Part shown: positions 1 to 9,090 of the stretch, piece by piece
How positions within the stretch are numbered: the first letter of the stretch is position 1
How the letters are laid out: each line of letters opens with the position of its first letter
Assembly: GCA_965203685.1 (NCBI GenBank)
Contig: OZ241908.1
Coordinates: forward strand, 4,712,001-4,776,000
Source: VXYL01 sp965203685
GTDB lineage: Bacteria; Pseudomonadota; Gammaproteobacteria; Pseudomonadales; Azotimanducaceae
Length of the DNA stretch: 64,000 nt
Direction: 5' to 3'
Made by a program: the position numbers and the translations under genes
Notes under the pieces: model-generated
The model's database searches: none
What the model was told of the DNA's origin: nothing
What the model saw: only the letters and a program-made list of their open reading frames with translations

Positions 1-42
1 CTTGATCCCCGCTAGCATCTCGCCGAAAAACGGAACCCTTAG

Positions 43-822
43 ATGCGCGATGTGACGGCATTCTCGGTGGGCGACGTCATCAAGACGACGCTTGCGGTGT
101 ACTTCAACAATCTGCCCTCATTCCTCCCGTTGTCCCTGATTGTGCTCGCGCCGTCGTTCTTGATCGTGCTGCTCCCCGACTCGAGCAGTTTCAACAACCC
201 GCCGATTCTCCCAGACCCGGAAACGGATCCGGCTGGCGCATCGGAGGCGATGGCCCCCTATTACATTGTCTTGATGCGCGAGAGTCTGCTGGGCTGGCTG
301 TGCTGGGTGTTGCTGCACGCAGCCCTCGCGTATGGGGTCGTACGCCATTTGCGGGGTGGACACGCCGGCTTTTCGGAGTCGCTTACCCAGTTCACACGGC
401 GACTAGTCCCCGTGTTGGGCGTGGTGGCGATCTTCGTGGTTGCCACGGGCATCGGCTTCCTGCTCTTCATAGTGCCGGGCGTGTGGTTGGTGCTAGTCCT
501 GTTGGTCGCGTTGCCAGCGGTCATCGTTGAACGCGCGGGATTGGGCGCAATCACCCGAAGTGCCGAGCTAACCAGAGGTTTCAGGGGCTCGATCTTCGGC
601 CTAGTACTGATCCTGTGGGTGGCTGATTTCGCGGTGGTGAGCGTGGCAGACTGGATCGTATCCGCCGTGCTCACCGATGGACTCCTGGCGTGGTGCGTCT
701 TGCAGTGCGCGGTCGTCGTGATGAGCGGGATCTTCGCAACTGCGGTCTCGGTCACCTACCATGATCTGCGGGTTCTCAAGGAAGGAGTGGACACCCGGTC
801 CGTTTCCACCGTGTTCGAGTAA
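43..822 (+). CDS. Polytopic membrane protein of unknown function
   Basis: A 259-residue integral membrane protein. Hydrophobic segments are visible near residues 24-45, 78-100, 118-160 (probably two spans), 190-210 and 215-238. The charged loop before residue 175 contains a TRSAELTRG stretch of the kind seen in YciC/DUF975-like and glycerophosphodiesterase membrane-domain proteins. I cannot name its function. It ends 7 bp from the 3' end of the RDD gene on the other strand, so it converges on a MoxR-type operon in which similar polytopic proteins are often encoded. A role in the same envelope-associated complex is inference. The ATG at 43 is the first in frame, and the true upstream context is only 42 bp long. 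Confidence 0.75.
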   Translation: MRDVTAFSVGDVIKTTLAVYFNNLPSFLPLSLIVLAPSFLIVLLPDSSSFNNPPILPDPETDPAGASEAMAPYYIVLMRESLLGWLCWVLLHAALAYGVVRHLRGGHAGFSESLTQFTRRLVPVLGVVAIFVVATGIGFLLFIVPGVWLVLVLLVALPAVIVERAGLGAITRSAELTRGFRGSIFGLVLILWVADFAVVSVADWIVSAVLTDGLLAWCVLQCAVVVMSGIFATAVSVTYHDLRVLKEGVDTRSVSTVFE

Positions 823-829
823 TCCAACG

Positions 830-1702
830 CTAGGAGCGGCGGCGCTCCGCCGCCTCATGTTTGTCGGCGCGCCGGTCTCCAAGCAAGGCACGCTGCTCGA
901 GGTGCGCCCGCAGGGCCGCGTAGTACTCGTTCAGGAAAGTCGTGCTGTCGACGGCCTCGCGGTCCGGCCAGTCGATCTTGTCGAGAATGCGTTCGAGCAC
1001 GTCCCGCTTCGTCTCGCGCGTAGTCTGCGTCCTCGGTTGCCGAAGCAGATTTTCAAGCACCTGCAATTCGGCAATGCCGTACACGTCCAACTGCGCCTTC
1101 GTGAACCGGTACTGGCCCGACGGGGAATTCGTCGTCAAGTCCCGCAGCAGCACCACGGGTTCGGAGCGGACGACCCAGGTCCCGGCGATCATATCGCCGA
1201 CGCGCAGCCTGTCACGGGTGAACAGCGGCATCAGCGCGAAGATCGCGAGCCAAACCAGGGCCGCGGCGACCAGTAGGTTGTCCATGGCGCCGACTACCTC
1301 GGTGGGCGGTTGCAGCAAGAGGAGCGTGGCCGGCATGAACACTTCGACCTCGCGAGTCAGGTTCCGCGCCGCCACGGCGTAGGGCGAGAGTGCACCGCCG
1401 TGACGGTCTACGACGCGCAGCTTGAACATTCGCTTGCCCGGCGTCTGGCCCCGCCAGCGCAGTTCGAAAAACATGAAGAAAGGGCATCGCAGGAAGAACG
1501 AAAGGATGAAGAACACTGCCACGGCAGCGTTCCCTGCCACGATCGTGGCCAACAAAAGGACCACCCCCGCGACGATGAGCGTCCCGACGATGATCAAGAG
1601 ATCAACCAGCAAGGCACCGGCGCGGGCACCGTGATCGGCGAGTTCGACGCCAATGGGAACCCCCTCGGGCGTCAGAACGGAGCGGAGGGCGTCAGTCGCC
1701 AT
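830..1702 (-). CDS. RDD family membrane protein
   Basis: About 290 residues. The N-terminal half is an RDD domain. The hallmark Arg-Asp-Asp region is degenerate here (GARAGALLVDLL), but the later signature GQTPGKRMFKLRVVD and the membrane spans around residues 30-75 and 130-185 are clear. The hydrophilic C-terminal 110 residues carry an unassigned helical region rich in Arg and Glu. RDD proteins are small membrane proteins whose function is mostly unknown, with some linked to ion transport. The gene is last in the MoxR/DUF58/SpoIIM operon. I favour the ATG at 1702, which overlaps the SpoIIM gene by about 11 bp; a GTG at 1723 is the alternative. Confidence 0.85.
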   Translation of the reverse strand: MATDALRSVLTPEGVPIGVELADHGARAGALLVDLLIIVGTLIVAGVVLLLATIVAGNAAVAVFFILSFFLRCPFFMFFELRWRGQTPGKRMFKLRVVDRHGGALSPYAVAARNLTREVEVFMPATLLLLQPPTEVVGAMDNLLVAAALVWLAIFALMPLFTRDRLRVGDMIAGTWVVRSEPVVLLRDLTTNSPSGQYRFTKAQLDVYGIAELQVLENLLRQPRTQTTRETKRDVLERILDKIDWPDREAVDSTTFLNEYYAALRAHLEQRALLGDRRADKHEAAERRRS

Positions 1703-2774
1703 CGCGTCGTGTGCCTTCGCCACCGTGCCGGCCGGCTAATGCGAAATAGACGATCCACAGAACCAGCATGGTGGAACCGATCGCGAGGCGCACCGGTGTG
1801 TCCGTGACCAGTTGCCGACCGAGACCTTCGAGTAGGGCCGCGATGAACAGCATGACCACCGCACCCACCACGAGCATCGCCGCCGTACGTCCCGTGTCGC
1901 GAAGGGCCGCCAAGCGCGTGCGCCGGCCGGGATTGATCATGGCGCCGGCGAGGTGGAATCCCGCACCACCGCAAAGAGCGATGGCCGTGAGTTCGGTCGT
2001 GCCGTGGATGGCGAGCCAGGCGAGGAAGTCGACGGTGAGCCCCTTGCCCGCGAAAACCGCGCAGATCGCGCCGAGGCCGAGCCCGTTGTAGAAGAGCAGC
2101 AGGACGACGGGCACACCGAACACCGCACCGAGGGCGAAGCAGAGCATGCCGACGCGGGCGTTGTTCTGGAACAGGAACGTCGCGAACGCGGTCAACTGAT
2201 CCGCGGTGTCTGGTTTGCGGAAGATTGTCTCGGCCAACTCCTCCCGGGTGGCATCCGGTGTTCTTCCCTGGGCCATCGCCGGGTCGATGAAGGCCTCGAA
2301 CCAGGCCGGTTCTTGCACGGTGACCGCCCATCCGGTTGCCGCGCCACCGAGCAGCAGCAAGGCCGAGAGCGCCGTGGCCCAACACGTCCGTCGAACCGCC
2401 CGGGGCAAATCACGCCGGAAGAAGCCAGCCAGTAGCTGCCCGAACCCCGCGCGCACACCGTACACGACGAAGTAGGCGCGCAAGCTCAAGGACTCCAAGT
2501 AGGCGCAGAGGTTGGCATCGAGGGATACGCTCCGTGCAACCGACAGCGACGACATGCAGGCGCGGTACAAGCCAGGCATACGCACGAGTTCGTCCGCGCC
2601 CAGGGACCGCAAGCCGTCCTCTTCGGCACGCCTTGTCAACGCCTCAAGTTCACGCCACTTGGCCTCCCGTCCGATCCGGAAGCGAAAGCTCTTCAGGAGG
2701 TCTTCGGATCCGGCGGTCAACGATGCGCGGACACCCGCATTCCCGGCTGGTGCGTTCTCCTCCGACAGAGCCAC
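1692..2774 (-). CDS. Stage II sporulation protein M-like membrane protein
   Basis: About 360 residues with a soluble N-terminal third and then a polytopic SpoIIM-type domain. The conserved region FLFQNNARVGMLCFALG leads to a glycine-rich loop (FYNGLGLGAICAVFAGKG) and the HGTTELTAI motif typical of the family. In non-sporulating bacteria these proteins are regularly encoded with MoxR ATPases and DUF58 proteins, and their role is unknown. The open frame extends upstream to 2939, but that part overlaps the DUF58 gene in another frame. A GTG at 2774, two bases past the DUF58 stop, gives tight operon spacing and is the likeliest start. Confidence 0.88.
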   Translation of the reverse strand: MALSEENAPAGNAGVRASLTAGSEDLLKSFRFRIGREAKWRELEALTRRAEEDGLRSLGADELVRMPGLYRACMSSLSVARSVSLDANLCAYLESLSLRAYFVVYGVRAGFGQLLAGFFRRDLPRAVRRTCWATALSALLLLGGAATGWAVTVQEPAWFEAFIDPAMAQGRTPDATREELAETIFRKPDTADQLTAFATFLFQNNARVGMLCFALGAVFGVPVVLLLFYNGLGLGAICAVFAGKGLTVDFLAWLAIHGTTELTAIALCGGAGFHLAGAMINPGRRTRLAALRDTGRTAAMLVVGAVVMLFIAALLEGLGRQLVTDTPVRLAIGSTMLVLWIVYFALAGRHGGEGTRRDGD

Positions 2775-2775
2775 G

Positions 2776-4077
2776 CTAGATCTCGTCTCTCGCCTTGACG
2801 GCCAGGTAGCGGTTGACGAGCGCCGGTCCGAGACGCGCAGCCGGTGCTTCAATACAGAGCACGCCGAGGCGCGCCAGCTTCGCGAATACCGCTTGGCGTT
2901 CGCGAATGAGATCATGTGCCACAACCGCCCTCGCCACATGCTCGAGGTCGCCCGGCCGGCGTGCGAATGGGCGCTCCAACGAGGTGTCGGTCAACGCGAC
3001 GAAGAGGGTCAGATGCCGCTTGGCGAGGTAGCCCACGTTCTCGATCATCGCCTCCGCAGTCACGGTGTCCACGAAGTCCGTAGCGACGACAATCAACGAG
3101 CGGCGCGACAGACGCGTACGCAGGTCGGCAAGCGCCAGCGTGAAGTTGGTTTCTTGCGTACTGTAGTCGATGGCTGCCAGCGCGCTTTGTAGCCGCGTCA
3201 TCGTCCCAACACCGCCATCGGGCGCGACGAAGGCGCGGGTTCGTGCGTCGAACGCGGCCAATCCCACCTTGTCACCGGATTTGAGGGATACATAGCCGAG
3301 CAGCAACAGCGCGCCGATGGCGTGGTCGAGTTTCGGCAGGCCGTCGACCGTCTCCGCCATCAGCCGGCCCGTGTCGAGTGCCAGCACCACGTGGTGGTTG
3401 CGCTCGGTCTGGAACTCCTTGCAGAGCAGTTCGCGGTGGCGGGCCGAGTGCTTCCAGTCGATCGTGCGTGGGTCGAGTCCCGCCCCGTATTCGCGCAGTG
3501 CCTCGAACTCGGTGCCGGTACCCTTCTGAAACTGCGGCTTGACGCCGAGCGGCGCATCGGTGGCGGCGAATGCAATGGCCTGACGTTTCACGGCCGCGAT
3601 GTTGGGAACCACGGGGCATTCCACTTCGAGGGGACGGCGGAGCGTTCGGGCCGCGAACCCGAGCGGACCCTCCGTGCGTAGCCAGAGCCGCGACAGGTGC
3701 ACGCTCCCCCGACGATGCGGGCGGATCTCTATCCAACGTTCCGTGGTGTTCCCCGGCGCGACGCGGGCCGTTTGGGGAGCCAAGGCCTCGGTCGGACCCT
3801 CGACGTCAACGGTGAAGTCGACGGCAACGGGCCGTCGAGTGTTCAAATGGACGGTGATTCGGTCCGGTTCGCCCACGTGCAGAACGCTCGGCGGCTGGAC
3901 ATCCGCAACCACACGCTGACGGGCGAGGCCGAGTGCGTCTGCGCCGATTGCGGCCAGCACGACGACCAACCACGCAGGGCCAAACACCCACCAAGTCGGG
4001 GCCGCGAACGCGACGCCTAGAGCGACCGGTGTCGCAACGCCGAGGACAACGGCGGCGCGGACGGTTGGATGGATCAC
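2776..4077 (-). CDS. DUF58 domain-containing protein
   Basis: A 433-residue protein with two N-terminal membrane spans (about residues 7-48), a beta-rich extracytoplasmic-type region, and the DUF58 domain near residues 190-330. The diagnostic motif DPRTIDWKHSARHRELLCKE is present, followed by FQTERNH and a von Willebrand A-like beta strand (VVLALDTGR). DUF58 proteins pair with MoxR AAA+ ATPases, which are thought to remodel or activate vWA-containing partners. The GTG start at 4077 overlaps the TGA of the MoxR gene (GTGA), indicating translational coupling. Confidence 0.92.
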   Translation of the reverse strand: MIHPTVRAAVVLGVATPVALGVAFAAPTWWVFGPAWLVVVLAAIGADALGLARQRVVADVQPPSVLHVGEPDRITVHLNTRRPVAVDFTVDVEGPTEALAPQTARVAPGNTTERWIEIRPHRRGSVHLSRLWLRTEGPLGFAARTLRRPLEVECPVVPNIAAVKRQAIAFAATDAPLGVKPQFQKGTGTEFEALREYGAGLDPRTIDWKHSARHRELLCKEFQTERNHHVVLALDTGRLMAETVDGLPKLDHAIGALLLLGYVSLKSGDKVGLAAFDARTRAFVAPDGGVGTMTRLQSALAAIDYSTQETNFTLALADLRTRLSRRSLIVVATDFVDTVTAEAMIENVGYLAKRHLTLFVALTDTSLERPFARRPGDLEHVARAVVAHDLIRERQAVFAKLARLGVLCIEAPAARLGPALVNRYLAVKARDEI

Positions 4078-5030
4078 TTGGGCACCGGCGTCAAGTCGAT
4101 GGTCTGCTCGATGATCGCGTCTGCGCCCAAGCCTTCGATTTCCGAGCCCGGGGAGAGCACGACGCGGTGCCGCAGGGCCGGCGTTGCAAGGGACTTGATG
4201 TCGTCGGGAATGACGTAGTCCCGCCCGTCGAGTGCCGCATAGGCGCGCGACGCGACCGCAAGCATGTTGGCCGCTCGCGGCGACGCACCGAAGCTCAAGC
4301 CTTGGTACTCGCGCGTCGCTCGAACGAGATCGACGACGTAGTCCACGAGGTCGTCGCCCAAGCGGATGCTCTCGATCAATGACCGGACCTCCCGGAGAGC
4401 GTCCATCGATGCGACCGGTTCGATGCCGAAAGCGTCCGGACTGGCCATCGTGCCGCGGCTACCGTGGGCGGACACGATGGCGCGTTCGTCGTCCCGGCCC
4501 GGATAGTCGATGACATGCTTGAACAGGAATCGGTCGAGTTGCGCCTCGGGGAGCGGGTAGGTGCCTTGTTGCTCGATCGGGTTCTGCGTCGCCACGACCA
4601 TGAAACCGTCCGGCAACGGGTAGTCCTCGCCGTCGATCGTCACAGTGCGCTCCTGCATGGCCTGCAACAGGGCGGCCTGGGTCTTCGGTGGCGTGCGATT
4701 GACCTCGTCGGCCAAGAGAATCTGCGTGAAGACCGGTCCCTTGGTGAGCACGAACCGGGAGTCGGTGAAGTTGAATATGTTGGTCCCGATGACGTCCCCG
4801 GGCATCAGGTCCGGCGTGAACTGGATTCGCCCAAAGTCGAGATCGAGGGTCGCTGCGAAGCACCGCGCGATCATGGTCTTGGCCGTGCCGGGCACGCCCT
4901 CGATCAGCACGTGGCCGTCCGAGAGCAGCGCGACGAGAAGCAGGTCAAGCGTGACATCCTGGCCAACCACCGCCTTGTGAACTTCCCGCCTGATCGTCTC
5001 AGCGAGAGTCGCGACCCGGTCTATATCCAC
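4074..5030 (-). CDS. MoxR family AAA+ ATPase
   Basis: A 318-residue AAA+ ATPase of the MoxR class. Visible motifs are Walker A (GVPGTAKT), Walker B (ILLADEVNRTPPKTQAALL), sensor 1 (VVATQNPIEQQGTYPLPEAQ) and the arginine-finger region (LDRFLF). MoxR proteins act as chaperones for enzyme or envelope complexes together with vWA/DUF58 partners. The open frame begins at 5150, but the GTG at 5030 is preceded by an excellent GGAGGAG Shine-Dalgarno sequence at proper spacing, and the extra upstream residues look non-native. I therefore use 5030, which gives a 32-bp overlap with the DUF4350 gene. Confidence 0.95.
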   Translation of the reverse strand: MDIDRVATLAETIRREVHKAVVGQDVTLDLLLVALLSDGHVLIEGVPGTAKTMIARCFAATLDLDFGRIQFTPDLMPGDVIGTNIFNFTDSRFVLTKGPVFTQILLADEVNRTPPKTQAALLQAMQERTVTIDGEDYPLPDGFMVVATQNPIEQQGTYPLPEAQLDRFLFKHVIDYPGRDDERAIVSAHGSRGTMASPDAFGIEPVASMDALREVRSLIESIRLGDDLVDYVVDLVRATREYQGLSFGASPRAANMLAVASRAYAALDGRDYVIPDDIKSLATPALRHRVVLSPGSEIEGLGADAIIEQTIDLTPVPK

Positions 5031-6252
5031 CGAACATCTCCTCCATCCAATCGTAGTAGCGGCGAGCCCTGGCCAAGGGTCGCAATGTTCCCGCGTCCGG
5101 AAGCCGCGAACGGACGCCACGACGACGGGCGATCCCTTCAAGAGTGCCACGCAACTCGGTCAGCTCCCGGCTCCCCGGCCGCGGGCTTTGCTGCTCGACG
5201 TGCAGGCGACGGGCGGCTTCCTCCAACGTCGCACTGCCGTAGCGGTCGGCGATGTAGGCCGCATCGTTCGCTGTCGCGAGAAGCCGGCCGGCGTTGCGCA
5301 GCAGCGTCTCGTGACCGTTCCCGAAAACGGGCATTCCTTCGTTCCCAGAGCGATCAGTCCCAAAGCGGACTGCCGCGCGCCACACCATGACCGCGATGGT
5401 GGCCAGCGCGAGCAACGTGGCGGCGAGAAAAGGCGGTGCGAGCAGAAGCCGCGGCAGGCTCGGCACGATCGCGAAGCCGTGCAGGGACTCATCGAAATGG
5501 ACAGTGGCATCGGACGACGGCAGCAACTCATCGATCAAACCCAGGGCCAAGCGGGCGTTGTCGCCGCGATGTAGGCCGTGGTTGGCGATGAGGTCAGGGT
5601 CGGCCAGCACGAGCGTCCTCGAATCCGCCTCGGCAACGGGCGCTTCGCCCACGAGAATGCCGCCGTCCGAGGACGCGACGAGCGGTCGCAAGTTGGTGTC
5701 GCTTAACAGTTGAGGTCGTTGGATCTCCGGAAAGGGGGCAAGGCGGCCGGTCCAGGCAATCTCCGATCCCGGCCTAGCGATGGTGGCCTCCCCCAGGACG
5801 CCATGGGCGACCTTGTCCACCGAGGCCGTCGACACAAGCGCCGCGCCTTCGATCCATCCGGGCGGCAGCGCCGTGGGCATGCCCGTCGCGCGCTGCCGCC
5901 ACTTCGGGAGCGCCACGAGCACCCGGCGTTTGCCCTCCAAGAGGCGTTGCATGTCCAACACGGCGTTGATGCCAAGATCCGGTTCCAGGATCAGCAGCAG
6001 ATCTTCGGCCGCGACTGCCCGGCCCTCCCGGCTCCGGTTGACCTCAACGCGGTAGCCCGCCTCGCCCAGCAAGCTCGCGAAGGCCGCATGTCCAACCGCC
6101 GAGGGCGAATAACTGCTCGGCCTCGTGACGACGCGATCGGCCGGATCCACGATGACCAGGAGTACGATCGTTGCGCACAACGCAGCACCGCCGATGAGGA
6201 TCAGTAGCGCCGCTGTCCGAGGATTGAGAATTCGGTCGTGATCGGCGGACAT
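4999..6252 (-). CDS. DUF4350 domain-containing membrane protein
   Basis: A 417-residue protein. An N-terminal span (about residues 14-34) is followed by a DUF4350 region: SYSPSAVGHAAFASLLGEAGYRVEV, then alternating hydrophobic strands such as DLLLILEPDL. A second span lies near residues 258-282 (LLLAPPFLAATLLALATIAVM), and a cytoplasmic Arg-rich tail follows. The FDESLHGF motif is characteristic of the family. The gene sits between DUF4129 and MoxR genes, a frequent arrangement in proteobacteria and actinobacteria. Function is unknown; an envelope-associated partner of the MoxR ATPase is inferred from context. Confidence 0.85.
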   Translation of the reverse strand: MSADHDRILNPRTAALLILIGGAALCATIVLLVIVDPADRVVTRPSSYSPSAVGHAAFASLLGEAGYRVEVNRSREGRAVAAEDLLLILEPDLGINAVLDMQRLLEGKRRVLVALPKWRQRATGMPTALPPGWIEGAALVSTASVDKVAHGVLGEATIARPGSEIAWTGRLAPFPEIQRPQLLSDTNLRPLVASSDGGILVGEAPVAEADSRTLVLADPDLIANHGLHRGDNARLALGLIDELLPSSDATVHFDESLHGFAIVPSLPRLLLAPPFLAATLLALATIAVMVWRAAVRFGTDRSGNEGMPVFGNGHETLLRNAGRLLATANDAAYIADRYGSATLEEAARRLHVEQQSPRPGSRELTELRGTLEGIARRRGVRSRLPDAGTLRPLARARRYYDWMEEMFGGYRPGRDSR

Positions 6253-6273
6253 TTAGCGGCTTCCGACTTGGTC

Positions 6274-6936
6274 CTACGCGTGGCTCGGCGCAATTTCGCG
6301 ATCCATTTCGGCCGCATCCCGTCGACAAGCCTCGAACTCAGCTCGCGTAGCGGATCGACCGCCGAAGTGTGCCAGTTCCGATGCCCGAACCAACGCCCGG
6401 AGACGCTCTCGATGCGGCCCGACGGTCATTCGTGCAATCTCGCGCGCCGTCGTTGCTCGTGATGTCGGAGCGTCCGTGCGCAACGTCTCTAGTACGCCCA
6501 GCAGCAACAGGTGGATCGCCTCTCCGAATCGTCCTCGGCGCGCGAGGTCGTCCGCCACCCGAAGCCAATCCGCCGGTACCACACGTTCGGCTTCAGCGCG
6601 CGGTGGCACGGCGCCCGGGTGCCCAGGGGACCGCCCGCGCGCATTGGCGACCGTGTCCAGGCCGAAGCCCGCCAGCCACAACGCCAGCGCCGTGATGCCG
6701 ACGACCGCGGCACCCAGCAAGCCCCACGCGAACGCCGTCGGGATCGCGAAGCCCCGGGAGGATCGTGGCGTCTGCGGCGCCACCACCGGCAATTGCCGCT
6801 GGATGTTCTGTTCCCGGTATATGTTATCCAGCGCAACGGCATCGATGCGCGGCTCCCCCACCGCCGAACCGGCGAGACTGGCGAGCACGACGAATGTCCC
6901 GACAAACCGTCGGCAGATAAGCGCAAACGGGATCAC
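6274..6936 (-). CDS. DUF4129 domain-containing protein
   Basis: A 220-residue protein with a probable signal sequence (residues 1-27), a central membrane span (about 69-92) and a cytoplasmic DUF4129-like C-terminal half. That half shows LRVADDLARRGRFGEAIHLLLLGVLETL, TAREIAR and LVRASELAHFGGR. In homologues this domain follows a transmembrane helix and is encoded beside DUF4350 and MoxR genes. It is the first gene of the six-gene minus-strand operon that ends with the RDD gene, with 21 bp separating it from DUF4350. No catalytic motif is evident, so its biochemical role is unknown. Confidence 0.8.
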   Translation of the reverse strand: MIPFALICRRFVGTFVVLASLAGSAVGEPRIDAVALDNIYREQNIQRQLPVVAPQTPRSSRGFAIPTAFAWGLLGAAVVGITALALWLAGFGLDTVANARGRSPGHPGAVPPRAEAERVVPADWLRVADDLARRGRFGEAIHLLLLGVLETLRTDAPTSRATTAREIARMTVGPHRERLRALVRASELAHFGGRSATRAEFEACRRDAAEMDREIAPSHA

Positions 6937-7012
6937 CCGGCAATCCTATCGCTGGCGGTCCGCGCCGCCAAACGCCGACCGCGTGGCGAACGCAACGGGA
7001 CGCGAACGGAGA

Positions 7013-8371
7013 TCACTTCTCGAAACTCAGAAGCCTTAGTGGCAACGGCCACGCGGCGACCCCGTTGATCTCCCCCGGTGTCCGGCTCTTACGCCAGATT
7101 TCCCCGTTGCCGTAGCGGGCGATCTGCTTCAGCGTCTTGGGACGAAGCTGGCTGGTCCACTTGACCTCGACCGGCCAGAAACGTCCGTCGCGCACGTAGG
7201 CCACGTCCACCTCTGCCTGGGCCTTGATGTAGAAGGTCGGGTGAACTCTGCGGCAGTGCGCTGCGACGCATGCCTCCACGATCTGCGACGCCCAGACGGA
7301 ATCCGCCGTGGCCGGCAGGATCTGCGTTTCGAACGGGTCGACTTCGGGATCGAGCCACGCACGAACCGCATGCAGTATGAACGGGTCCGAGAAGACGACC
7401 TTCCGCGCCTTCTTCGGCGCCGGAGCCAGCTTGTCCTCCATCAGCGCGGGCACGACGTACACAGCATCCATGCGTTCGAGCAGGGCCACGTAGTCGGCCA
7501 CGGTCCTAGGATGATCAATCGACAAGTCCCGGGCCAACGCGTTCCAGGTGATCTGGCTCGTGTACCGCTTGACGATCGCCCCGAGCACTTCGCGCAGGTA
7601 GGACTCCTGCTTGCCACGCTTCACGATGTCGCCACGGATCCAGTCGGAATACGTGGCGAGCGTGCTCGGCCGGATCGAACCGTGGCTCGCCAGATTGTTG
7701 ATGGCCGTGAGGTAGCCGCCGTGCAGCAAGTAGCGGTCGAATGCGGCGTAGATGTCGTCGACGACGTCGGCCGGGATGGTCTCGGGGGCCTGCCCATCTG
7801 GCAGCACTCCGGCCAACGCCGCGTATTCGCCAAAAGACAAGGGGTGCAGGTGGAAGTCGGCCTGCGCCGCATCCCCGCGACGGCCTGGAAAACGCATCCG
7901 GGCTTCTTGCATGACCACGAGATCAGACCCGGTGACCACCAGGACCGTGCGATCCAGCAGGCCCGCATCGGCAGCGAATTTGACGGTCTTGTCCCAGTCC
8001 CGAATGTAGGTGACTTCGTCAACCACCAAGTAGTTGAGACCGTCGGGCGGCGCTTCCTCGAGGTGCGCGTTCAGGTGCAGCAGCAAGCCGTGGTGGTCGT
8101 CGATCAGTTCTCCGGTCAGGTAGGTGACGGCGCCTGGCATCACGCCACCGTCCAACAACTGCGCAACCCATTGCTTGAGTAGTGTCGACTTGCCCGTCTG
8201 TCGGCCCCCGCCAAGGCTGTAGATGCCCGGCGTGGACGTCGGCAACTGCTCCAAGAGGCGAGACCGGTGCTGCAATGGACAAGTGGCCAGGTGGCGCAGT
8301 TGCGGATCCCGCTCGCGGAACCGGCGCGGGTCTGCCAGATGACTGTTGTGAGCTAGGAATCTCGCGTCCAT
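7013..8371 (-). CDS. AAA family ATPase with DUF4143 domain
   Basis: A 452-residue predicted ATPase. Walker A lies near residue 55 (GGGRQTGKSTLLKQW) and Walker B near residue 118 (LNYLVVDEVTYIRDWD). The C-terminal half has the DUF4143 winged-helix/nuclease-like region, including a PVEVKWTSQLRP segment that resembles a PD-(D/E)xK strand with the ExK arrangement. Such AAA_14/DUF4143 proteins are abundant in accessory regions of bacteria and archaea and their role is unsettled; defence or TA-like functions have been suggested by context. The upstream region holds a large AT-rich palindrome (see 8409-8458), suggesting tight transcriptional control. It is transcribed away from the PPOX gene. Confidence 0.9.
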   Translation of the reverse strand: MDARFLAHNSHLADPRRFRERDPQLRHLATCPLQHRSRLLEQLPTSTPGIYSLGGGRQTGKSTLLKQWVAQLLDGGVMPGAVTYLTGELIDDHHGLLLHLNAHLEEAPPDGLNYLVVDEVTYIRDWDKTVKFAADAGLLDRTVLVVTGSDLVVMQEARMRFPGRRGDAAQADFHLHPLSFGEYAALAGVLPDGQAPETIPADVVDDIYAAFDRYLLHGGYLTAINNLASHGSIRPSTLATYSDWIRGDIVKRGKQESYLREVLGAIVKRYTSQITWNALARDLSIDHPRTVADYVALLERMDAVYVVPALMEDKLAPAPKKARKVVFSDPFILHAVRAWLDPEVDPFETQILPATADSVWASQIVEACVAAHCRRVHPTFYIKAQAEVDVAYVRDGRFWPVEVKWTSQLRPKTLKQIARYGNGEIWRKSRTPGEINGVAAWPLPLRLLSFEK

Positions 8372-8408
8372 GGCCGTGGGCCTCCGGTGCCATTCAGAAG
8401 CTATCCAA

Positions 8409-8458
8409 ATTTAGACATTTGTCAATGACTAAATTTAGTCATTGGACATTGCCTAAAT
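8409..8458. promoter_or_regulatory. Composite palindromic operator with four half-sites
   Basis: An AT-rich island in GC-rich surroundings, in the divergent region between the DUF4143 ATPase (start 8371) and the PPOX gene. Positions 8423-8444 are a perfect 22-bp inverted repeat centred on AAATTT. The 11-bp motif ATTTAGnCAWT occurs four times: plus strand at 8409 and 8433, minus strand ending at 8434 and 8458. Successive same-strand copies are 24 bp apart. This geometry is typical of a cooperatively bound dimeric repressor operator. The regulator is not identified. Confidence 0.7.
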
Positions 8459-8529
8459 CTCATCCAATGTGGATTGAACGCCATCCGTACTGCGCCTACG
8501 ATCACGACATCGTCGTTGCGGGTGACCAG

Positions 8530-9030
8530 ATGCTTCGAGTACGAGCAGCCGCGAAACTCGAACCTGTGGCGGCACGCCCACACTTTCCCGCCGCTTACGG
8601 GGCGCCGACGGACACGGCGCTGATGCCATGGACCGCGGCGAACGAAAGACTCGCGCAGGCATCCCACTACTGGCTCTGCACCGTCGGCCCGGCCACCATG
8701 CCGATGGCGCGTCCACTGGACGGCGTCTGGATCGCCAACGCCCTCTACTTCGGGGGCGATCCAGCCACGCGGTGGCGACGGAACCTGGGCGTCCACGCAA
8801 GTGCCAGCGTGCACTTGGGCGACGCCGAGAACCCGGTGATGCTCGAAGGCGAGGTCGTCGTCGACGCCGCATCGGTCGATCTGGCGGCCGTCATTGCCGA
8901 GCAGACACACGCGAAGTACGGCTGGGGATCATTCGATCAGTACCGTGCCGAGGTATGCGCGTTCATCCCACGCCGGGCGATCGCGTGGAACGGGTTATTT
9001 GAGAACGCGACGCGGTTCACATTCCCTTGA
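8530..9030 (+). CDS. Pyridoxamine 5'-phosphate oxidase-fold (PPOX) protein
   Basis: About 166 residues. The N-terminus LEPVAARPHFPAAYG and the strand ASHYWLCTVGPATMPMARPLDGVW match the split-barrel flavin/F420-binding PPOX superfamily, specifically the group that begins with an 'EPVASRPHMP'-like segment. The partner strand ALYFGGDPATRWRRNLG and the helix VIAEQTHAKYGWG complete the pattern. Members reduce or bind small molecules with FMN, F420 or heme; the substrate here cannot be assigned. The open frame runs from 8182, but homologue-like sequence begins only after the ATG at 8530, and the upstream part crosses the operator palindrome. An ATG at 8467 is the alternative start. Confidence 0.82.
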   Translation: MLRVRAAAKLEPVAARPHFPAAYGAPTDTALMPWTAANERLAQASHYWLCTVGPATMPMARPLDGVWIANALYFGGDPATRWRRNLGVHASASVHLGDAENPVMLEGEVVVDAASVDLAAVIAEQTHAKYGWGSFDQYRAEVCAFIPRRAIAWNGLFENATRFTFP

Positions 9031-9063
9031 CTGGCCAGTAGACGTTTCCAGGTTGCGGTTCGG

Positions 9064-9081
9064 GTATGACCATGGTCATAC
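9064..9081. promoter_or_regulatory. Perfect 18-bp palindrome upstream of antitoxin gene
   Basis: GTATGACCATGGTCATAC is a perfect inverted repeat ending 9 bp before the ATG of the ribbon-helix-helix antitoxin at 9091. RHH antitoxins commonly autorepress by binding such palindromes, so this is very probably the operator. The position would overlap the promoter or the ribosome-binding region. The assignment rests on sequence symmetry and position. Confidence 0.75.
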
Positions 9082-9090
9082 TCCCTGTTT

